In this document: one piece after another, positions 1 to 8,973 of the stretch
How the letters are laid out: each line of letters starts with the position of its first letter
How positions within the stretch are numbered: the first letter of the stretch is position 1
DNA from: UBA1412 sp964609795
GTDB lineage: Bacteria; Verrucomicrobiota; Verrucomicrobiia; Limisphaerales; UBA1412
Length of the DNA: 64,000 bases
NCBI GenBank assembly: GCA_964609795.1
Contig: CAZSTC010000001.1
Coordinates: forward strand, 65,258-129,257
Direction of reading: 5' to 3'
The notes under the pieces: model-generated
Told to the model about the DNA's origin: nothing
The model's database searches: none
Seen by the model: only the letters and a program-made list of their open reading frames with translations
Translations under genes and position numbers: made by a program

Positions 1-361
1 GACCTGACTTGACCAGCATTGGATAGAATCATTAAAAGTCATTGATTCATGGGATGTGTTATTGGTTCAGATGCGGAATATGAAATTAGGCGTCTTTTGG
101 GTGTATGTTTTTACTGAAAGCCATTTTTGCTGATTCTTATTGAACTTGGATACTCTTTTCCCGTTGAATGAAAATGCCCCCAATGCTACTCTCCCTCTGG
201 ATGAAAGGCAGGGTGGTGCAACCCTCAAAAAGCTACGGACAAGGGAAAACGGAATGCGCTTACTGACGAACAGGGCGGATTCCAATTTTTTGTTGTTTAA
301 AGATGCTGTTGTGGATCAAGAACCTGCTCTCTTCTGAAATGCGATTTGTTGACTAAACATT
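1..361. other. Left-edge region without a supportable gene
   Basis: Short open frames exist on both strands here (for example 140-337 plus and 67-285 minus), but they overlap each other, resemble no family I recognise and have no ribosome-binding site. The stretch just before the ZIP gene contains TTGACT at about 351-356, too close to the start codon to be its -35 box. I see no RNA gene or confident promoter. It probably holds the upstream control region of the ZIP gene. Confidence 0.5.
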
Positions 362-1162
362 ATGAGTGCCTTTGATTTAGTTATATTGGCGTTGAGCAGC
401 ACGGCGATTCCTTTCCTGTGTACGACAGCGGGAGCAGGCACCGTGTTCTTTTTTAGGAAAGAAATACCGCAGGGAGTCCAACGCGTTTTTCTGGGGTTCG
501 CTGCCGGAGTCATGATAGCAGCCAGTGTTTGGAGTCTGCTCATTCCCGCCATTGAAATGGCAAAAGAGCAGGGCGGTAATGGGTTGATTCCAGCAACGGG
601 TGGTTTCATTCTGGGAGCCGGATTTCTCTGGTTACTGGATGCCTTTATGCCTCACTTACATCCGGGGTCGGACCTGCCTGAAGGTGTTCATAGTCGACTC
701 CGAAGAACTACGCTCCTGGTGCTTGCCGTAACCTTGCATAATATTCCGGAAGGGATGGCTGTCGGGTTAGCGGCCAGTATTGCTCAATATGGCGAGACTG
801 TTGTTATTACTACAGCTTCAGCAGCAGCGCTTTCTATTGGGATTGGATTGCAGAATCTTCCTGAGGGAGCGGCCGTTGCTTTGCCCTTGAGGCGGGAAGG
901 AGTCAGTCGAGGCAAAGCTTTTTCACTGGGTGTTCTCTCCGCTGTAGTGGAGCCGATTGGAGCCGTAGTAGCGGTTTTGCTTTCCGGTGGGATTGTCGTG
1001 CTTATGCCTTGGATGCTGGCTTTTGCCGCCGGGGCGATGCTTTACGTGGTAGTGGAGGAGCTGATACCGGAAGCTCACCTTGGAGAACACTCCAACATTG
1101 GTACGATAGGAGTTCTTTCGGGCTTTTTAGTAATGATGGTTTTGGATGTGGCTTTGAGTTAA
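362..1162 (+). CDS. ZIP family divalent metal transporter (ZupT-like)
   Basis: This 266-residue protein is a polytopic inner-membrane transporter of the ZIP family, which imports zinc, iron or manganese. About eight hydrophobic segments fill the whole length. The two family signatures are present: HNIPEG beginning at His126 (transmembrane helix 4) and QNLPEG around residues 164-169 (helix 5), which supply the metal-binding His, Asn and Glu residues. A shorter His-containing stretch (MPHLHPG, near residue 95) lies in the cytoplasmic loop between helices 3 and 4, as is usual for ZIP proteins. The length matches bacterial ZupT/GufA-type members (about 260 aa). The next gene, glnS, lies 105 bp downstream in the same direction and is functionally unrelated. 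The transported metal cannot be told from sequence. Confidence 0.9.
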   Translation: MSAFDLVILALSSTAIPFLCTTAGAGTVFFFRKEIPQGVQRVFLGFAAGVMIAASVWSLLIPAIEMAKEQGGNGLIPATGGFILGAGFLWLLDAFMPHLHPGSDLPEGVHSRLRRTTLLVLAVTLHNIPEGMAVGLAASIAQYGETVVITTASAAALSIGIGLQNLPEGAAVALPLRREGVSRGKAFSLGVLSAVVEPIGAVVAVLLSGGIVVLMPWMLAFAAGAMLYVVVEELIPEAHLGEHSNIGTIGVLSGFLVMMVLDVALS

Positions 1163-1267
1163 GATATGAGCGAAGAGAGGGTTTTTCTGCTGGATAGAAG
1201 CAAAGCACTCGAGTAACTTGATGTGGGCATCCCACCCGGTACGGGGAGAGATTTTTAGAAAATAATT

Positions 1268-3058
1268 ATGAACGAAGAGAATTTGCGGGCAACGGATTTT
1301 ATACGGGAAATAGTAGAAGAAGATTTAAAAAACGGACGTTATCAAAAAATTATTACCCGTTTTCCCCCTGAGCCCAACGGGTATTTGCATATTGGACATG
1401 CTAAGGCGATCTGTCTAAATTTCGGAATAGCCCGGGAATATGACGGCGTGTGTCACATTCGCATGGATGACACCAATCCGGTGAAGGAGGATACCGAATA
1501 TGTTGATAGCATTCAGGAGGATATTAAGTGGCTCATTTCCGGCTGGGCGCAAGAATACCTCGGATTGAAAGAGGCCGACCGTGAGCCGACAGCGGTTGAA
1601 GTGGGTGGTAAGCTTGATTTCCATGCTCAGGTTTGCAGAGAGCCCGGAGTCAAAACAGAACCTTTTTATGCCTCCGATTATTTTGAGGCCTTTTACCAGT
1701 TTGCCTTGAAATTGATCCGAATCGGCAAGGCCTACGTGTGCGACCTGACGGCCGAAGAGGTGGACCAGATGAGAGGAGCCCCCGACAAGCCCGGAGTTGA
1801 AAGCCCCTACCGAAATCGAAGCGTAGAGGAGAATCTGGATTTATTTCAGAGAATGAAGGCTGGAGAGTTCCCTGATGGTGCCCGTACTTTGCGTGCCAAG
1901 GTGGATATGAAGAGCCCCAACGTCTGGATGCGTGATCCGTTGATCTACCGCATTCGCCACGTGTCTCATCATCAAACTGGCGACAAGTGGTGTATCTATC
2001 CTCTCTACGATTTTGCTCACTGCGTCAGCGATTATATTGAAGGCATTACTCATTCCATCTGTACGTTGGAGTTCGTTGTGCACCGTCCGATCTATGATTG
2101 GTTTCTGGAGATGCTTGATTTGCCAAGACCGCTGCCACATCAGTATGAGTTTGCCCGTTTAAACCTGACCTATACGGTTATGAGCAAGAGGAAGCTCCTG
2201 GCGTTAGTGCAGCAGGGCAAAGTGGCCGGCTGGAACGATCCTCGAATGCCTACTATTGCAGGGATGCGCCGTAGAGGATATCCGGCGGCGGCACTGAGAC
2301 TCTTTTGTGAAAAAATCGGGATTGCGAAGCGTGAGAACACGATTGATGTTTCGCTTCTGGAGTTCTGCGTTCGCGAGGAATTGAATAAATGCGCAATGCG
2401 GGTAATGGGGGTGTTGAAGCCCATCAAGCTTGTTATTGAGAACTATCCCGAAGGTGTAGTCGAAGAACTTGAGGCGGTCAATAACCCTGAGGATCCTCAA
2501 GCCGGAACTCGAAAAGTCCCTTTCAGCCGCGAGCTTTACATCGAGGAGGATGATTTCCGGGAAATTCCTCCCCCCAAGTATCACAGATTGGTTCCCGGTG
2601 GAGAAGTGCGCTTGCGCTATGCCTATATCATCAAGTGCGTGGGTCTGGAGAAAGACAGCGAAGGCCGGGTTCACACTATCCGTTGCACTTATGACCCGGA
2701 TTCCAAGGCCGGCGGAGCCACAAGCGGACGGAAGATAAAGGGGACTATTCACTGGGTTTCCGCTCCTCATGCGTTGAAGCGCGAAGTCAGACTTTATGAT
2801 CGCCTCTTTAATGTAGAGGATCCGGCTGATGAAAGTGATGGGCAGGACTGGATGACTCACTTGAATCCGGGGTCGTTGGAAGTGGTTTCCAATTGCTTCA
2901 TTGAGCCATTTGTGAAGGATGCGCAGGTGGGTCAGGTCTATCAGTTTGAGCGACTGGGTTACTTCTGTGTCGATGAAGAAATAGCGCAAGACGGTTCAAA
3001 CGTGTTTAATCGCACTGTGACGCTTCGGGATTCCTGGGCGAAAACGCAGAACAAGTAA
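1268..3058 (+). CDS. glnS: Glutaminyl-tRNA synthetase
   Basis: Class I aminoacyl-tRNA synthetase that charges tRNA-Gln directly with glutamine in the cytosol. The N-terminal catalytic domain carries the HIGH signature (PNGYLHIGHAKA, residues 36-47) and the KMSKS equivalent VMSKRKL at residues 304-310. The C-terminal half matches the beta-barrel anticodon-binding region of GlnRS. The class is distinguished from GluRS by the opening RFPPEPNGYLHIGHAKAI block and by the eukaryote-like C-terminal barrels. At 596 residues it is slightly longer than the E. coli enzyme (about 554). A GGGGAGAG stretch lies about 13 bases before the ATG. A strong hairpin terminator follows at 3137-3167. Presence of GlnRS suggests that the organism does not depend only on the GatCAB transamidation route for Gln-tRNA. 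Confidence 0.97.
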   Translation: MNEENLRATDFIREIVEEDLKNGRYQKIITRFPPEPNGYLHIGHAKAICLNFGIAREYDGVCHIRMDDTNPVKEDTEYVDSIQEDIKWLISGWAQEYLGLKEADREPTAVEVGGKLDFHAQVCREPGVKTEPFYASDYFEAFYQFALKLIRIGKAYVCDLTAEEVDQMRGAPDKPGVESPYRNRSVEENLDLFQRMKAGEFPDGARTLRAKVDMKSPNVWMRDPLIYRIRHVSHHQTGDKWCIYPLYDFAHCVSDYIEGITHSICTLEFVVHRPIYDWFLEMLDLPRPLPHQYEFARLNLTYTVMSKRKLLALVQQGKVAGWNDPRMPTIAGMRRRGYPAAALRLFCEKIGIAKRENTIDVSLLEFCVREELNKCAMRVMGVLKPIKLVIENYPEGVVEELEAVNNPEDPQAGTRKVPFSRELYIEEDDFREIPPPKYHRLVPGGEVRLRYAYIIKCVGLEKDSEGRVHTIRCTYDPDSKAGGATSGRKIKGTIHWVSAPHALKREVRLYDRLFNVEDPADESDGQDWMTHLNPGSLEVVSNCFIEPFVKDAQVGQVYQFERLGYFCVDEEIAQDGSNVFNRTVTLRDSWAKTQNK

Positions 3059-3136
3059 GGTGAGAAAACAGGTTTTCGTTTTTTTATACACCCCATCTAT
3101 GGTCTGCTGATCATATTTTAATAACTATATAACTCT

Positions 3137-3167
3137 AAAAAACCAGGGATGAGTTCTCTGGTTTTTT
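3137..3167 (+). terminator. Rho-independent terminator after glnS
   Basis: AAAAAACCAG (3137-3146) pairs with CTGGTTTTTT (3158-3167), extended inward by a G-U and a G-C pair around a 7-base loop. The T-run completes a classic terminator, and the A-run on the other arm makes it usable on the opposite strand too. Confidence 0.85.
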
Positions 3168-3191
3168 GCTTTCAGCCCGTCATTATAAAAC

Positions 3192-3220
3192 TTGCCAGGG
3201 TAGAGGAAGGTGTATAGGAT
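3192..3220 (+). promoter_or_regulatory. Candidate sigma70-type promoter for the GH127 gene
   Basis: TTGCCA (3192-3197) and TAGGAT (3215-3220) are separated by 17 bases. The -10 box ends 21 bases before the ATG at 3242, and no Shine-Dalgarno sequence is seen in between. It follows the glnS terminator, so a separate promoter is expected here. Confidence 0.4.
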
Positions 3221-3241
3221 GTCCCTGACTTAGTTTTTGAT

Positions 3242-5611
3242 ATGAACATAAAATACCACTGCATAACGAGGCTGGCAGCTTTTCTTCTGCTGGGAGGTAC
3301 TTGCGCGGCATTTGCGGATACTACCGATAATGACCGCTTTCAGCCGGCTCTGACTCCTCAAGCTCCGCCAAAAGCACGGCCCTTCAGCTTGCGGGACGTG
3401 AAGCTGCTGGATGGCTTCTTCCTGGATGGGCAGAAAGTTTCAGCTGAGTATCTTCTCTCTTTGGAGCCGGATCGGTTTTTGGCTCAGTTCCGCAGCAATG
3501 CAGGCTTGGAGCCCAAGGCCAAGCGTTATGAAGGATGGGAGTCGATGTCGATAGCCGGACACTCTTGCGGTCATTATTTGAGTGCTTGCGCTCTGGCTTA
3601 CGCCTCGACCGGGAATCCTGAGTTTCTGAAGCGGGTAAATTATATTGTTTCGGAGTTTGCCGAGTGTCAGAAAGCCAAAAACTCTGGTTTAATCAGCGCT
3701 ATTCCCGGAGGCGAAAAGTGCATGGACGAGCTGCGCTCCGGAGTGGTTCGCTCGGAAGGGTTCAATCTGAACGGTATCTGGGTTCCATTCTATACGTACC
3801 ACAAACAGCTTGCAGGCCTGCGGGATGCTTATCGGATTTGTGGAAACCGGGAGGCTCTTGAGGTGGCCCAAAAATTTGCGGACTATCTTTGGGATGTAGT
3901 GAAAGGTCTTGACGAAGAAAAGATGCAGCAGGTTCTCTTCTGCGAGCATGGAGGAATGAATGAAGTTCTGGCCGATCTTTATGCGGATACGGGAGAAGAA
4001 CGTTACCTCACGGCCGCACGGCGTTTTCATCATCGGTTAATTCTGGATCCATTGATTGAAGGCAGAGATATTTTGCCCGGTAAACACGCCAATACGCAGG
4101 TTCCGAAACTGGTGGGTTTGGCCACCCTCTATGAAATTACGGGTAATCCTGCTGATCGGGATGGTGCAGAATTTTTCTGGGAGAGGGTAGTGCATCATCA
4201 CTCCTATGTTACGGGCGGACACTGTGACCGCGAATATTTCTCTCAACCTGATAAACTTAACGATAGATTGAGTCAGGATACCACTGAGACTTGCAACGTG
4301 AACAACATGTTGAAGCTCACGCGCCACGTGTTTGGCTGGAGACCCGAGGCGGAAGTGGGCGATTTCTTTGAGAGAGCATTGTATAATCACATTCTTTCCA
4401 GCCATAGCCCAGAGGGGAGGGTCATTTACAATCTTTCGTTGAAGCAAGGTGGACACAAAGTATATCAAAGTCCGTATGACGATTTTACTTGTTGCGTGGG
4501 CACAGGCTTTGAAAATCATGTGAAGTATTGCGACGGAATCTATTTTCACAATGAATCCAATTTATGGGTGAACCTGTTTATTGCCTCAGAATTGAACTGG
4601 GAGGCCAAGGGAATTCGGTTGACTCAGGAGACTCGCTATCCCGATGAAAGTACGAGCAAGATCACATTGAGTTGCAAAAAGCCTGAGACTTTTACTTTGC
4701 AGCTACGGCACCCGGGCTGGGCTTCGGATGGAGCCTTTGTAAAGGTGAATGGAGTCGTAGAAAAGGCATCCTGGCAGCCGTCCTCTTTCATAAAACTGGA
4801 TCGGCAGTGGAAAGATGGAGACGTGATTCAGATTGAGATTCCAATGAGACTGCGCAAAGAATCCATGCCGGATAATCCAAACCGGATTGCTGTTTTCTAC
4901 GGCCCTATCCTGCTGGCAGCGCAATTGGGTGAAGTAGGGGATCCTTCTCAAATCCAGGAGGGTTTTGTGCCGATTCTGAAGATGAATGAAAAGGAGCCGC
5001 TCTGCAAATGGGTCAAACCCATTGAAGGTAAGTCACTGACTTTCCGAACGGAGGGCGTCGGTTATCCTCGAGATGTAGAGTTGGTCCCATTCTTCCGCCT
5101 GCATGGAAGCGAAAAACATTACACTGTTTATTTGGATGTCTATACGGAAGAGCAATACCGTGAGCTTAAGGAACGAATTGAAGCGGAAGAGGCGGCAAAA
5201 GCGCTCCTGGAAAAGAGAACGGTGGATTTGTTTTTCATCGGGCAGATGCAACCCGAACGTGATCATAACCTCACGGGAGAAAAAACGAGCGTCGGAGAGC
5301 ATCAGGGCCGCAAGTGGCGTCACGCGGCAAGCGATGGTTGGTTTGCTTTTGACATGAAAGTGGACCCGGAAGTGGAGAATATCCTGACTTGCACCTATTG
5401 GGGTGGAGATCACCGTACTTTCGAGATTCAGGTCGACGGAGAGCTCCTGGCACGGCAGGAACTCACGGGGCAGCCGGCCCGGTTTATCGACGTTGAGTAT
5501 AAATTGCCCCCCAAGTTCACGCAGAATAAAAATCAGGTGAATATAAAGTTTTTGCCTGTCGGTAATAGTTTTGCCGGCGGTCTTTTCGGGGTTCGGATGT
5601 TGAGGGAATAG
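3242..5611 (+). CDS. Secreted GH127-type beta-L-arabinofuranosidase (DUF1680 family)
   Basis: A 789-residue exported glycoside hydrolase. Residues 1-25 form a Sec signal peptide ending near AFA. The alpha/alpha-barrel domain (about 45-460) belongs to the DUF1680/GH127 family; characterised members remove terminal beta-L-arabinofuranose using a zinc-coordinated cysteine nucleophile. The metal/catalytic set is visible: Glu349 and Cys351 in ETC, and the Cys417-Cys418 pair in FTCCVG. Beta-sandwich accessory domains follow (about 470-789), the last resembling the C-terminal domains often appended to secreted DUF1680 proteins. It stands alone between the glnS terminator and the tat genes. The substrate may differ from arabinofuranose because the family is broad. 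The start codon is the only one that gives a good signal peptide. Confidence 0.87.
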   Translation: MNIKYHCITRLAAFLLLGGTCAAFADTTDNDRFQPALTPQAPPKARPFSLRDVKLLDGFFLDGQKVSAEYLLSLEPDRFLAQFRSNAGLEPKAKRYEGWESMSIAGHSCGHYLSACALAYASTGNPEFLKRVNYIVSEFAECQKAKNSGLISAIPGGEKCMDELRSGVVRSEGFNLNGIWVPFYTYHKQLAGLRDAYRICGNREALEVAQKFADYLWDVVKGLDEEKMQQVLFCEHGGMNEVLADLYADTGEERYLTAARRFHHRLILDPLIEGRDILPGKHANTQVPKLVGLATLYEITGNPADRDGAEFFWERVVHHHSYVTGGHCDREYFSQPDKLNDRLSQDTTETCNVNNMLKLTRHVFGWRPEAEVGDFFERALYNHILSSHSPEGRVIYNLSLKQGGHKVYQSPYDDFTCCVGTGFENHVKYCDGIYFHNESNLWVNLFIASELNWEAKGIRLTQETRYPDESTSKITLSCKKPETFTLQLRHPGWASDGAFVKVNGVVEKASWQPSSFIKLDRQWKDGDVIQIEIPMRLRKESMPDNPNRIAVFYGPILLAAQLGEVGDPSQIQEGFVPILKMNEKEPLCKWVKPIEGKSLTFRTEGVGYPRDVELVPFFRLHGSEKHYTVYLDVYTEEQYRELKERIEAEEAAKALLEKRTVDLFFIGQMQPERDHNLTGEKTSVGEHQGRKWRHAASDGWFAFDMKVDPEVENILTCTYWGGDHRTFEIQVDGELLARQELTGQPARFIDVEYKLPPKFTQNKNQVNIKFLPVGNSFAGGLFGVRMLRE

Positions 5612-5716
5612 AGCGCTTATTTCGCAAATTATTTTATTGCCCGTGGCTCTTCTAATCGCCGGCGGAAGGTGTTTCGATTGGCTGATTTAGTTCAATGAGA
5701 GCTGGAGGATTGGGGC

Positions 5717-5744
5717 TGGACAAAAAGCTCTTTGGATATATAAT
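5717..5744 (+). promoter_or_regulatory. Candidate promoter for the tatA-tatC-hisD operon
   Basis: Within the 269-bp gap before tatA, TGGACA (5717-5722) and TATAAT (5739-5744) are spaced by 16 bases. A second perfect TATAAT lies at 5833-5838, 42 bases before the tatA start, but with only a poor -35 (TTGGTC, spacer 14). Either could drive the operon. Nothing else is seen in this gap. Confidence 0.45.
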
Positions 5745-5880
5745 AATTCTGCTGCGGCGGTTTATTTCGCTAATACATGCTGTTTAAGCGGTGGTGGTAG
5801 GAAACGGGTGCATTGGTCTCGCCTTGGCAGTGTATAATGTATCTAAATAATTAACTTAAAAACAGATAGTAATAGTAAAT

Positions 5881-6156
5881 ATGAACAGTTTATTAGCGTT
5901 TGGGATGCCCGGTGGAACCGAACTGATAATCATTCTGGTAGTGGTCTTGCTTCTCTTCGGAGCAAAGAAAATACCTGAATTGGCAAAAGGTTTGGGAACC
6001 GGAATCAAAGAGTTCAAGAAGGCCACCACCAACATCAATGATGAGATTCAGCATGCGATAGATGAGCCTGTGAAGACGAACTCTGGTTCAAAGGCATCAA
6101 CTCAAAAGACGGCTTCGACGGACGAGTCGAAAGACGACGCCTCACCCAAGGCTTAA
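5881..6156 (+). CDS. tatA: Sec-independent translocase subunit TatA/TatE
   Basis: Pore-forming subunit of the twin-arginine translocase, which exports folded proteins across the inner membrane. The 91-residue protein has the standard plan: a short periplasmic N-terminus, one transmembrane helix (about 12-30), the hinge LLFGAKKIPEL, the amphipathic helix with GLGTGIKEFKKA (about 40-52), and a charged, Ser/Thr/Lys-rich tail. Length is normal for TatA (about 60-95 aa). It is followed after 33 bases by tatC. No separate tatB is seen, so a single TatA may serve both roles as in minimal TatAC systems, unless tatB lies elsewhere. No clear ribosome-binding site precedes the ATG. Confidence 0.95.
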   Translation: MNSLLAFGMPGGTELIIILVVVLLLFGAKKIPELAKGLGTGIKEFKKATTNINDEIQHAIDEPVKTNSGSKASTQKTASTDESKDDASPKA

Positions 6157-6189
6157 CATTTCTTCCCAATATTTTTTTTGTAGAAGAAT

Positions 6190-7662
6190 ATGGCTACCGA
6201 GCCTGAAGATCCGATATTGGATTCGGAGGACGAGGGTGGGCCGATAAAAGGTTTTCTGGAGCACCTGGAGGATTTACGCTGGGTGCTCTTGAAGAGCATA
6301 ACGGCTCTGTTCGTCGCACTTCTGGTGTGCCTATTCGGCGCACCTTTCCTGATAGGTATCCTAAAATATCCCTTGGAGCAATCGGCCAAGCTGAGTTCGC
6401 TCTACGGGGGTAAAGATATCTCTATTGCAGTAAAGATTGGTACTAACTCCGTCGGGTTGTTCAAGCCGGGAGGGGAGTATCTTAAGGGTCTGGAGACGGC
6501 GCTCAACGTCAATTCCAATCAAAGTTTCGTCATAGATTTAAAGCCCATTATACATGGTACTAATAATTATCTGGGCTTTACTGTCAGTACCAATGAAGCG
6601 GATTTTCCAGAAAAAGCCCCTGTCGAGCTGCTCAACTTAAGCCCGGTATCGGGTTTTATGGTGGCGCTGCAAGTGGCATTTTATGGAGGGCTGGTTTTTT
6701 CAGCTCCGTTCATTCTCTTTTTTATCGCACAGTTCATCTTGCCTGCTTTGAAGGTCAATGAACTGCGCTATGTAAGGAAGGCCTTTATTTTCAGTATCGG
6801 GTTGTTCGCTCTGGGCGTTAGTCTTTGCTACTTCATGATGCTCCCCATCGCGCTGAGGGCGGCTGTCTGGTTTTCTAATCAGATGGGTTTTGGCGCGTTT
6901 CAATGGACAGCGGATACCTATATCGGTTTTGTGACCAAATTCATGCTGGCCATGGGGATTGGTTTCGAATTGCCAGTCTTTCTGCTTCTCTTTGTAAAGC
7001 TGGGATTCATCAGTTATAGCACGCTGGCTAAGAACCGGAAGATTGTCTTCGTTGTAATTTTGTTGATTGCAACTGTGCTGACTCCTCCGGATGCAGTGAC
7101 GCAGATTGCGATGACGATTCCGCTTTATGCACTTTTTGAACTGACGGCTCTAATAGCCTGGTGGTGGGAGCGCAAAGATAAGAAGCTGGCTGCGGCTCAG
7201 GAAGCTGCTGAGGAAGCGGAACGGGAAGTTCAGCGCAAGCGCAGGAATGAGCAGGTAGCGGCTGAAGCGGCCGAAGCAGAGAAGCGTAAAGCCGAAGGGG
7301 CTGCAGTGACTGCGACGGAAGTTCTCCAAACAGAGTCTGGCAAAACTGAGACCTCTGATGAGGGACAGGGTGAAACAGCCTCACAGGATGGGGAATCTGC
7401 GAAGGGGGCCAATACGCCTCAAGTGGAGCAGGAAGAGTTTGTCATTGAAGGGGAGCCTGAGCCGCCTTATGTTCCTCCTCTGCCCGACGCCGGCTATCAA
7501 CCTTATCTGGAAGCATTGGAAAACTCCAAGTCTTCGGCGGATTCTGAAACGGAGACCTCTGAAGCAGAATCACCGGAAGAGGAGAAAACAGATAAAGAAA
7601 CTCGGCAGAAAAAATTCGATCAGGTTGCTGATTCGGATAGAAACCCTGACATTCCCTTGTAA
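6190..7662 (+). CDS. tatC: TatC twin-arginine signal receptor with enlarged loop and long C-terminal tail
   Basis: Polytopic receptor of the Tat translocase, which recognises RR signal peptides. The start FLEHLEDLRWVLLKS (residues 21-35) is the conserved TatC N-terminal motif. Transmembrane helix 1 spans about 35-58, and helices 2-6 lie between about 155 and 322, with the PALKVNELRYVRKAF region matching the conserved cytoplasmic loop. At 490 residues it is almost twice the usual length (about 250). The excess is in two places: the first periplasmic loop is about 90 residues, and a cytoplasmic tail of about 165 residues (326-490) is rich in Glu, Ala, Lys and Pro, beginning with a predicted charged coiled coil. 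hisD begins 1 bp after the stop codon. Confidence 0.92.
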   Translation: MATEPEDPILDSEDEGGPIKGFLEHLEDLRWVLLKSITALFVALLVCLFGAPFLIGILKYPLEQSAKLSSLYGGKDISIAVKIGTNSVGLFKPGGEYLKGLETALNVNSNQSFVIDLKPIIHGTNNYLGFTVSTNEADFPEKAPVELLNLSPVSGFMVALQVAFYGGLVFSAPFILFFIAQFILPALKVNELRYVRKAFIFSIGLFALGVSLCYFMMLPIALRAAVWFSNQMGFGAFQWTADTYIGFVTKFMLAMGIGFELPVFLLLFVKLGFISYSTLAKNRKIVFVVILLIATVLTPPDAVTQIAMTIPLYALFELTALIAWWWERKDKKLAAAQEAAEEAEREVQRKRRNEQVAAEAAEAEKRKAEGAAVTATEVLQTESGKTETSDEGQGETASQDGESAKGANTPQVEQEEFVIEGEPEPPYVPPLPDAGYQPYLEALENSKSSADSETETSEAESPEEEKTDKETRQKKFDQVADSDRNPDIPL

Positions 7663-7663
7663 A

Positions 7664-8965
7664 ATGAAAGTCTTAAAATATACCGATGCGGACTTCGACG
7701 CGAAGTTCAGCGCCGTGCTGGCAACGTCGAGTTTATTCGATGCAGAAATTGAGAAGCGAGTTCTCAATATCGTAGAGCAAGTGCGGCTCCATGGTGATCA
7801 GGCGCTGGTCGACTTCGCTGCTCAATTCGATAAGGTCCAACTGGATGTCTCTCGTCTTAAGGTTACCGTAGAAGAGGAGGTCGCTGCTGCATTAAAGACA
7901 GTGATTCAACCGGGAGTGGACGGTGCCCTCAAAGAGGCTCTGAAAAACATCACCTCTTTTGCGAAGAAATCTCTTCGGAAGAACTGGCAGTCGAAAAATT
8001 CGCACGGCGCCCTGGTGGGAGAGAAGTTTGATCCTTTCAAGCGGGTCGGAATTTACGTTCCCGCTGGGAAGGCTCCATTGGCCAGCTCTGCCCTGATGAC
8101 CATTAGTTTGGCGAAGGTAGCCGGATGCAAAGAGATCGTCGTTTGCACGCCTTGCGGCAAAGACGGCGCTCTACAACCTGAGCTGCTTTATGCGGCTGTT
8201 CTTGCCGGTGCCACGGAGATTTACCGGGTGGGCGGTGCTCAGGCAATTGCGGCCATGGCCTATGGCACCTCCACAATCGGCAAAGTGCAGAAAATATTCG
8301 GGCCCGGCAATGCCTATGTGGTTGCCGCGAAACGGATGCTTTTTGGGCATGTTGCCGTGGATTTGCTCCCGGGCCCCAGCGAGGTGTTGGTGATTGCCGA
8401 TTCAAGCGCCAAACCGGCTTATATCGCTGCAGATATATTGGCTCAAGCCGAGCATGGTTCGGGCAAAGAGAGGGTCTGGCTGGTGAGCACTTCGGAAAAA
8501 ATATTGGAAAGGGTGGAGAAGGAAATCACTCGACAACTGGAGCGGGCTGAGCGTAAGGAGCTTCTTTCTGAAGTCCTGGAAAAAGGGACAGCTTTAATCT
8601 TGGCGAAAAACATTCAGCACGCTGTTGAACTGGCGAACCTCTTGGCCCCGGAACATTGTGAAGTGATGACAAAAGATCCCCGGAGCGTAGCCGAAGGAAT
8701 ACATACGGCGGGAGCTTTGATGCTGGGGAGTTATTCTCCGGCAGTCCTGGGCGATTATGTTGCCGGTCCGAGTCATGAGTTGCCTACGGGCGGAGCGGGC
8801 GTATCGTTTGCCGGGCTCACAGTGGATCAATTCCAGCGTAGAACAAGTTTGGTGGAATATACGAAAGAGAATTTGAAAAAGGCGCTGCCTGCTGTGAAAA
8901 AGTTCGCCGGTATGGAAGGCCTTACTGCCCACGGCCGTTCTGCAGAGCTGAGGCTGGAGGATTAA
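7664..8965 (+). CDS. hisD: Histidinol dehydrogenase
   Basis: Catalyses the last two steps of histidine biosynthesis, oxidising L-histidinol to histidine with two NAD+ in the cytosol. The chosen ATG, 1 bp after the tatC stop, gives 433 residues, matching the family (about 434); the same frame is open for 300 bases upstream inside tatC, but that extension is unrelated to HisD. Zinc ligands and catalytic residues are all visible: Gln261 and His264 in QAEHG, the Glu330-His331 pair in APEHCE, Asp364 in GDYVAGPSH, and His423 in the C-terminal TAHGRS. The GPGNAYV and PGPSE blocks are also conserved. No other his gene is present nearby; it is coupled to the tat genes instead. Confidence 0.96.
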   Translation: MKVLKYTDADFDAKFSAVLATSSLFDAEIEKRVLNIVEQVRLHGDQALVDFAAQFDKVQLDVSRLKVTVEEEVAAALKTVIQPGVDGALKEALKNITSFAKKSLRKNWQSKNSHGALVGEKFDPFKRVGIYVPAGKAPLASSALMTISLAKVAGCKEIVVCTPCGKDGALQPELLYAAVLAGATEIYRVGGAQAIAAMAYGTSTIGKVQKIFGPGNAYVVAAKRMLFGHVAVDLLPGPSEVLVIADSSAKPAYIAADILAQAEHGSGKERVWLVSTSEKILERVEKEITRQLERAERKELLSEVLEKGTALILAKNIQHAVELANLLAPEHCEVMTKDPRSVAEGIHTAGALMLGSYSPAVLGDYVAGPSHELPTGGAGVSFAGLTVDQFQRRTSLVEYTKENLKKALPAVKKFAGMEGLTAHGRSAELRLED

Positions 8966-8973
8966 TCCTTTTT

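Noticed and set aside
140..337. Short open frame (65 codons) upstream of the ZIP gene, overlapped by another on the opposite strand
   Set aside because: No ribosome-binding site, no recognisable motif and conflicting frames; probably spurious.
2204..2989. Long open frame (261 codons) antisense to glnS
   Set aside because: Lies wholly inside a certain gene, has no domain and reflects the codon use of the sense gene.
7358..7663. N-terminal extension of HisD overlapping tatC
   Set aside because: The extension translates the out-of-frame tatC tail and is not part of any HisD; the ATG at 7664 gives the normal family length.
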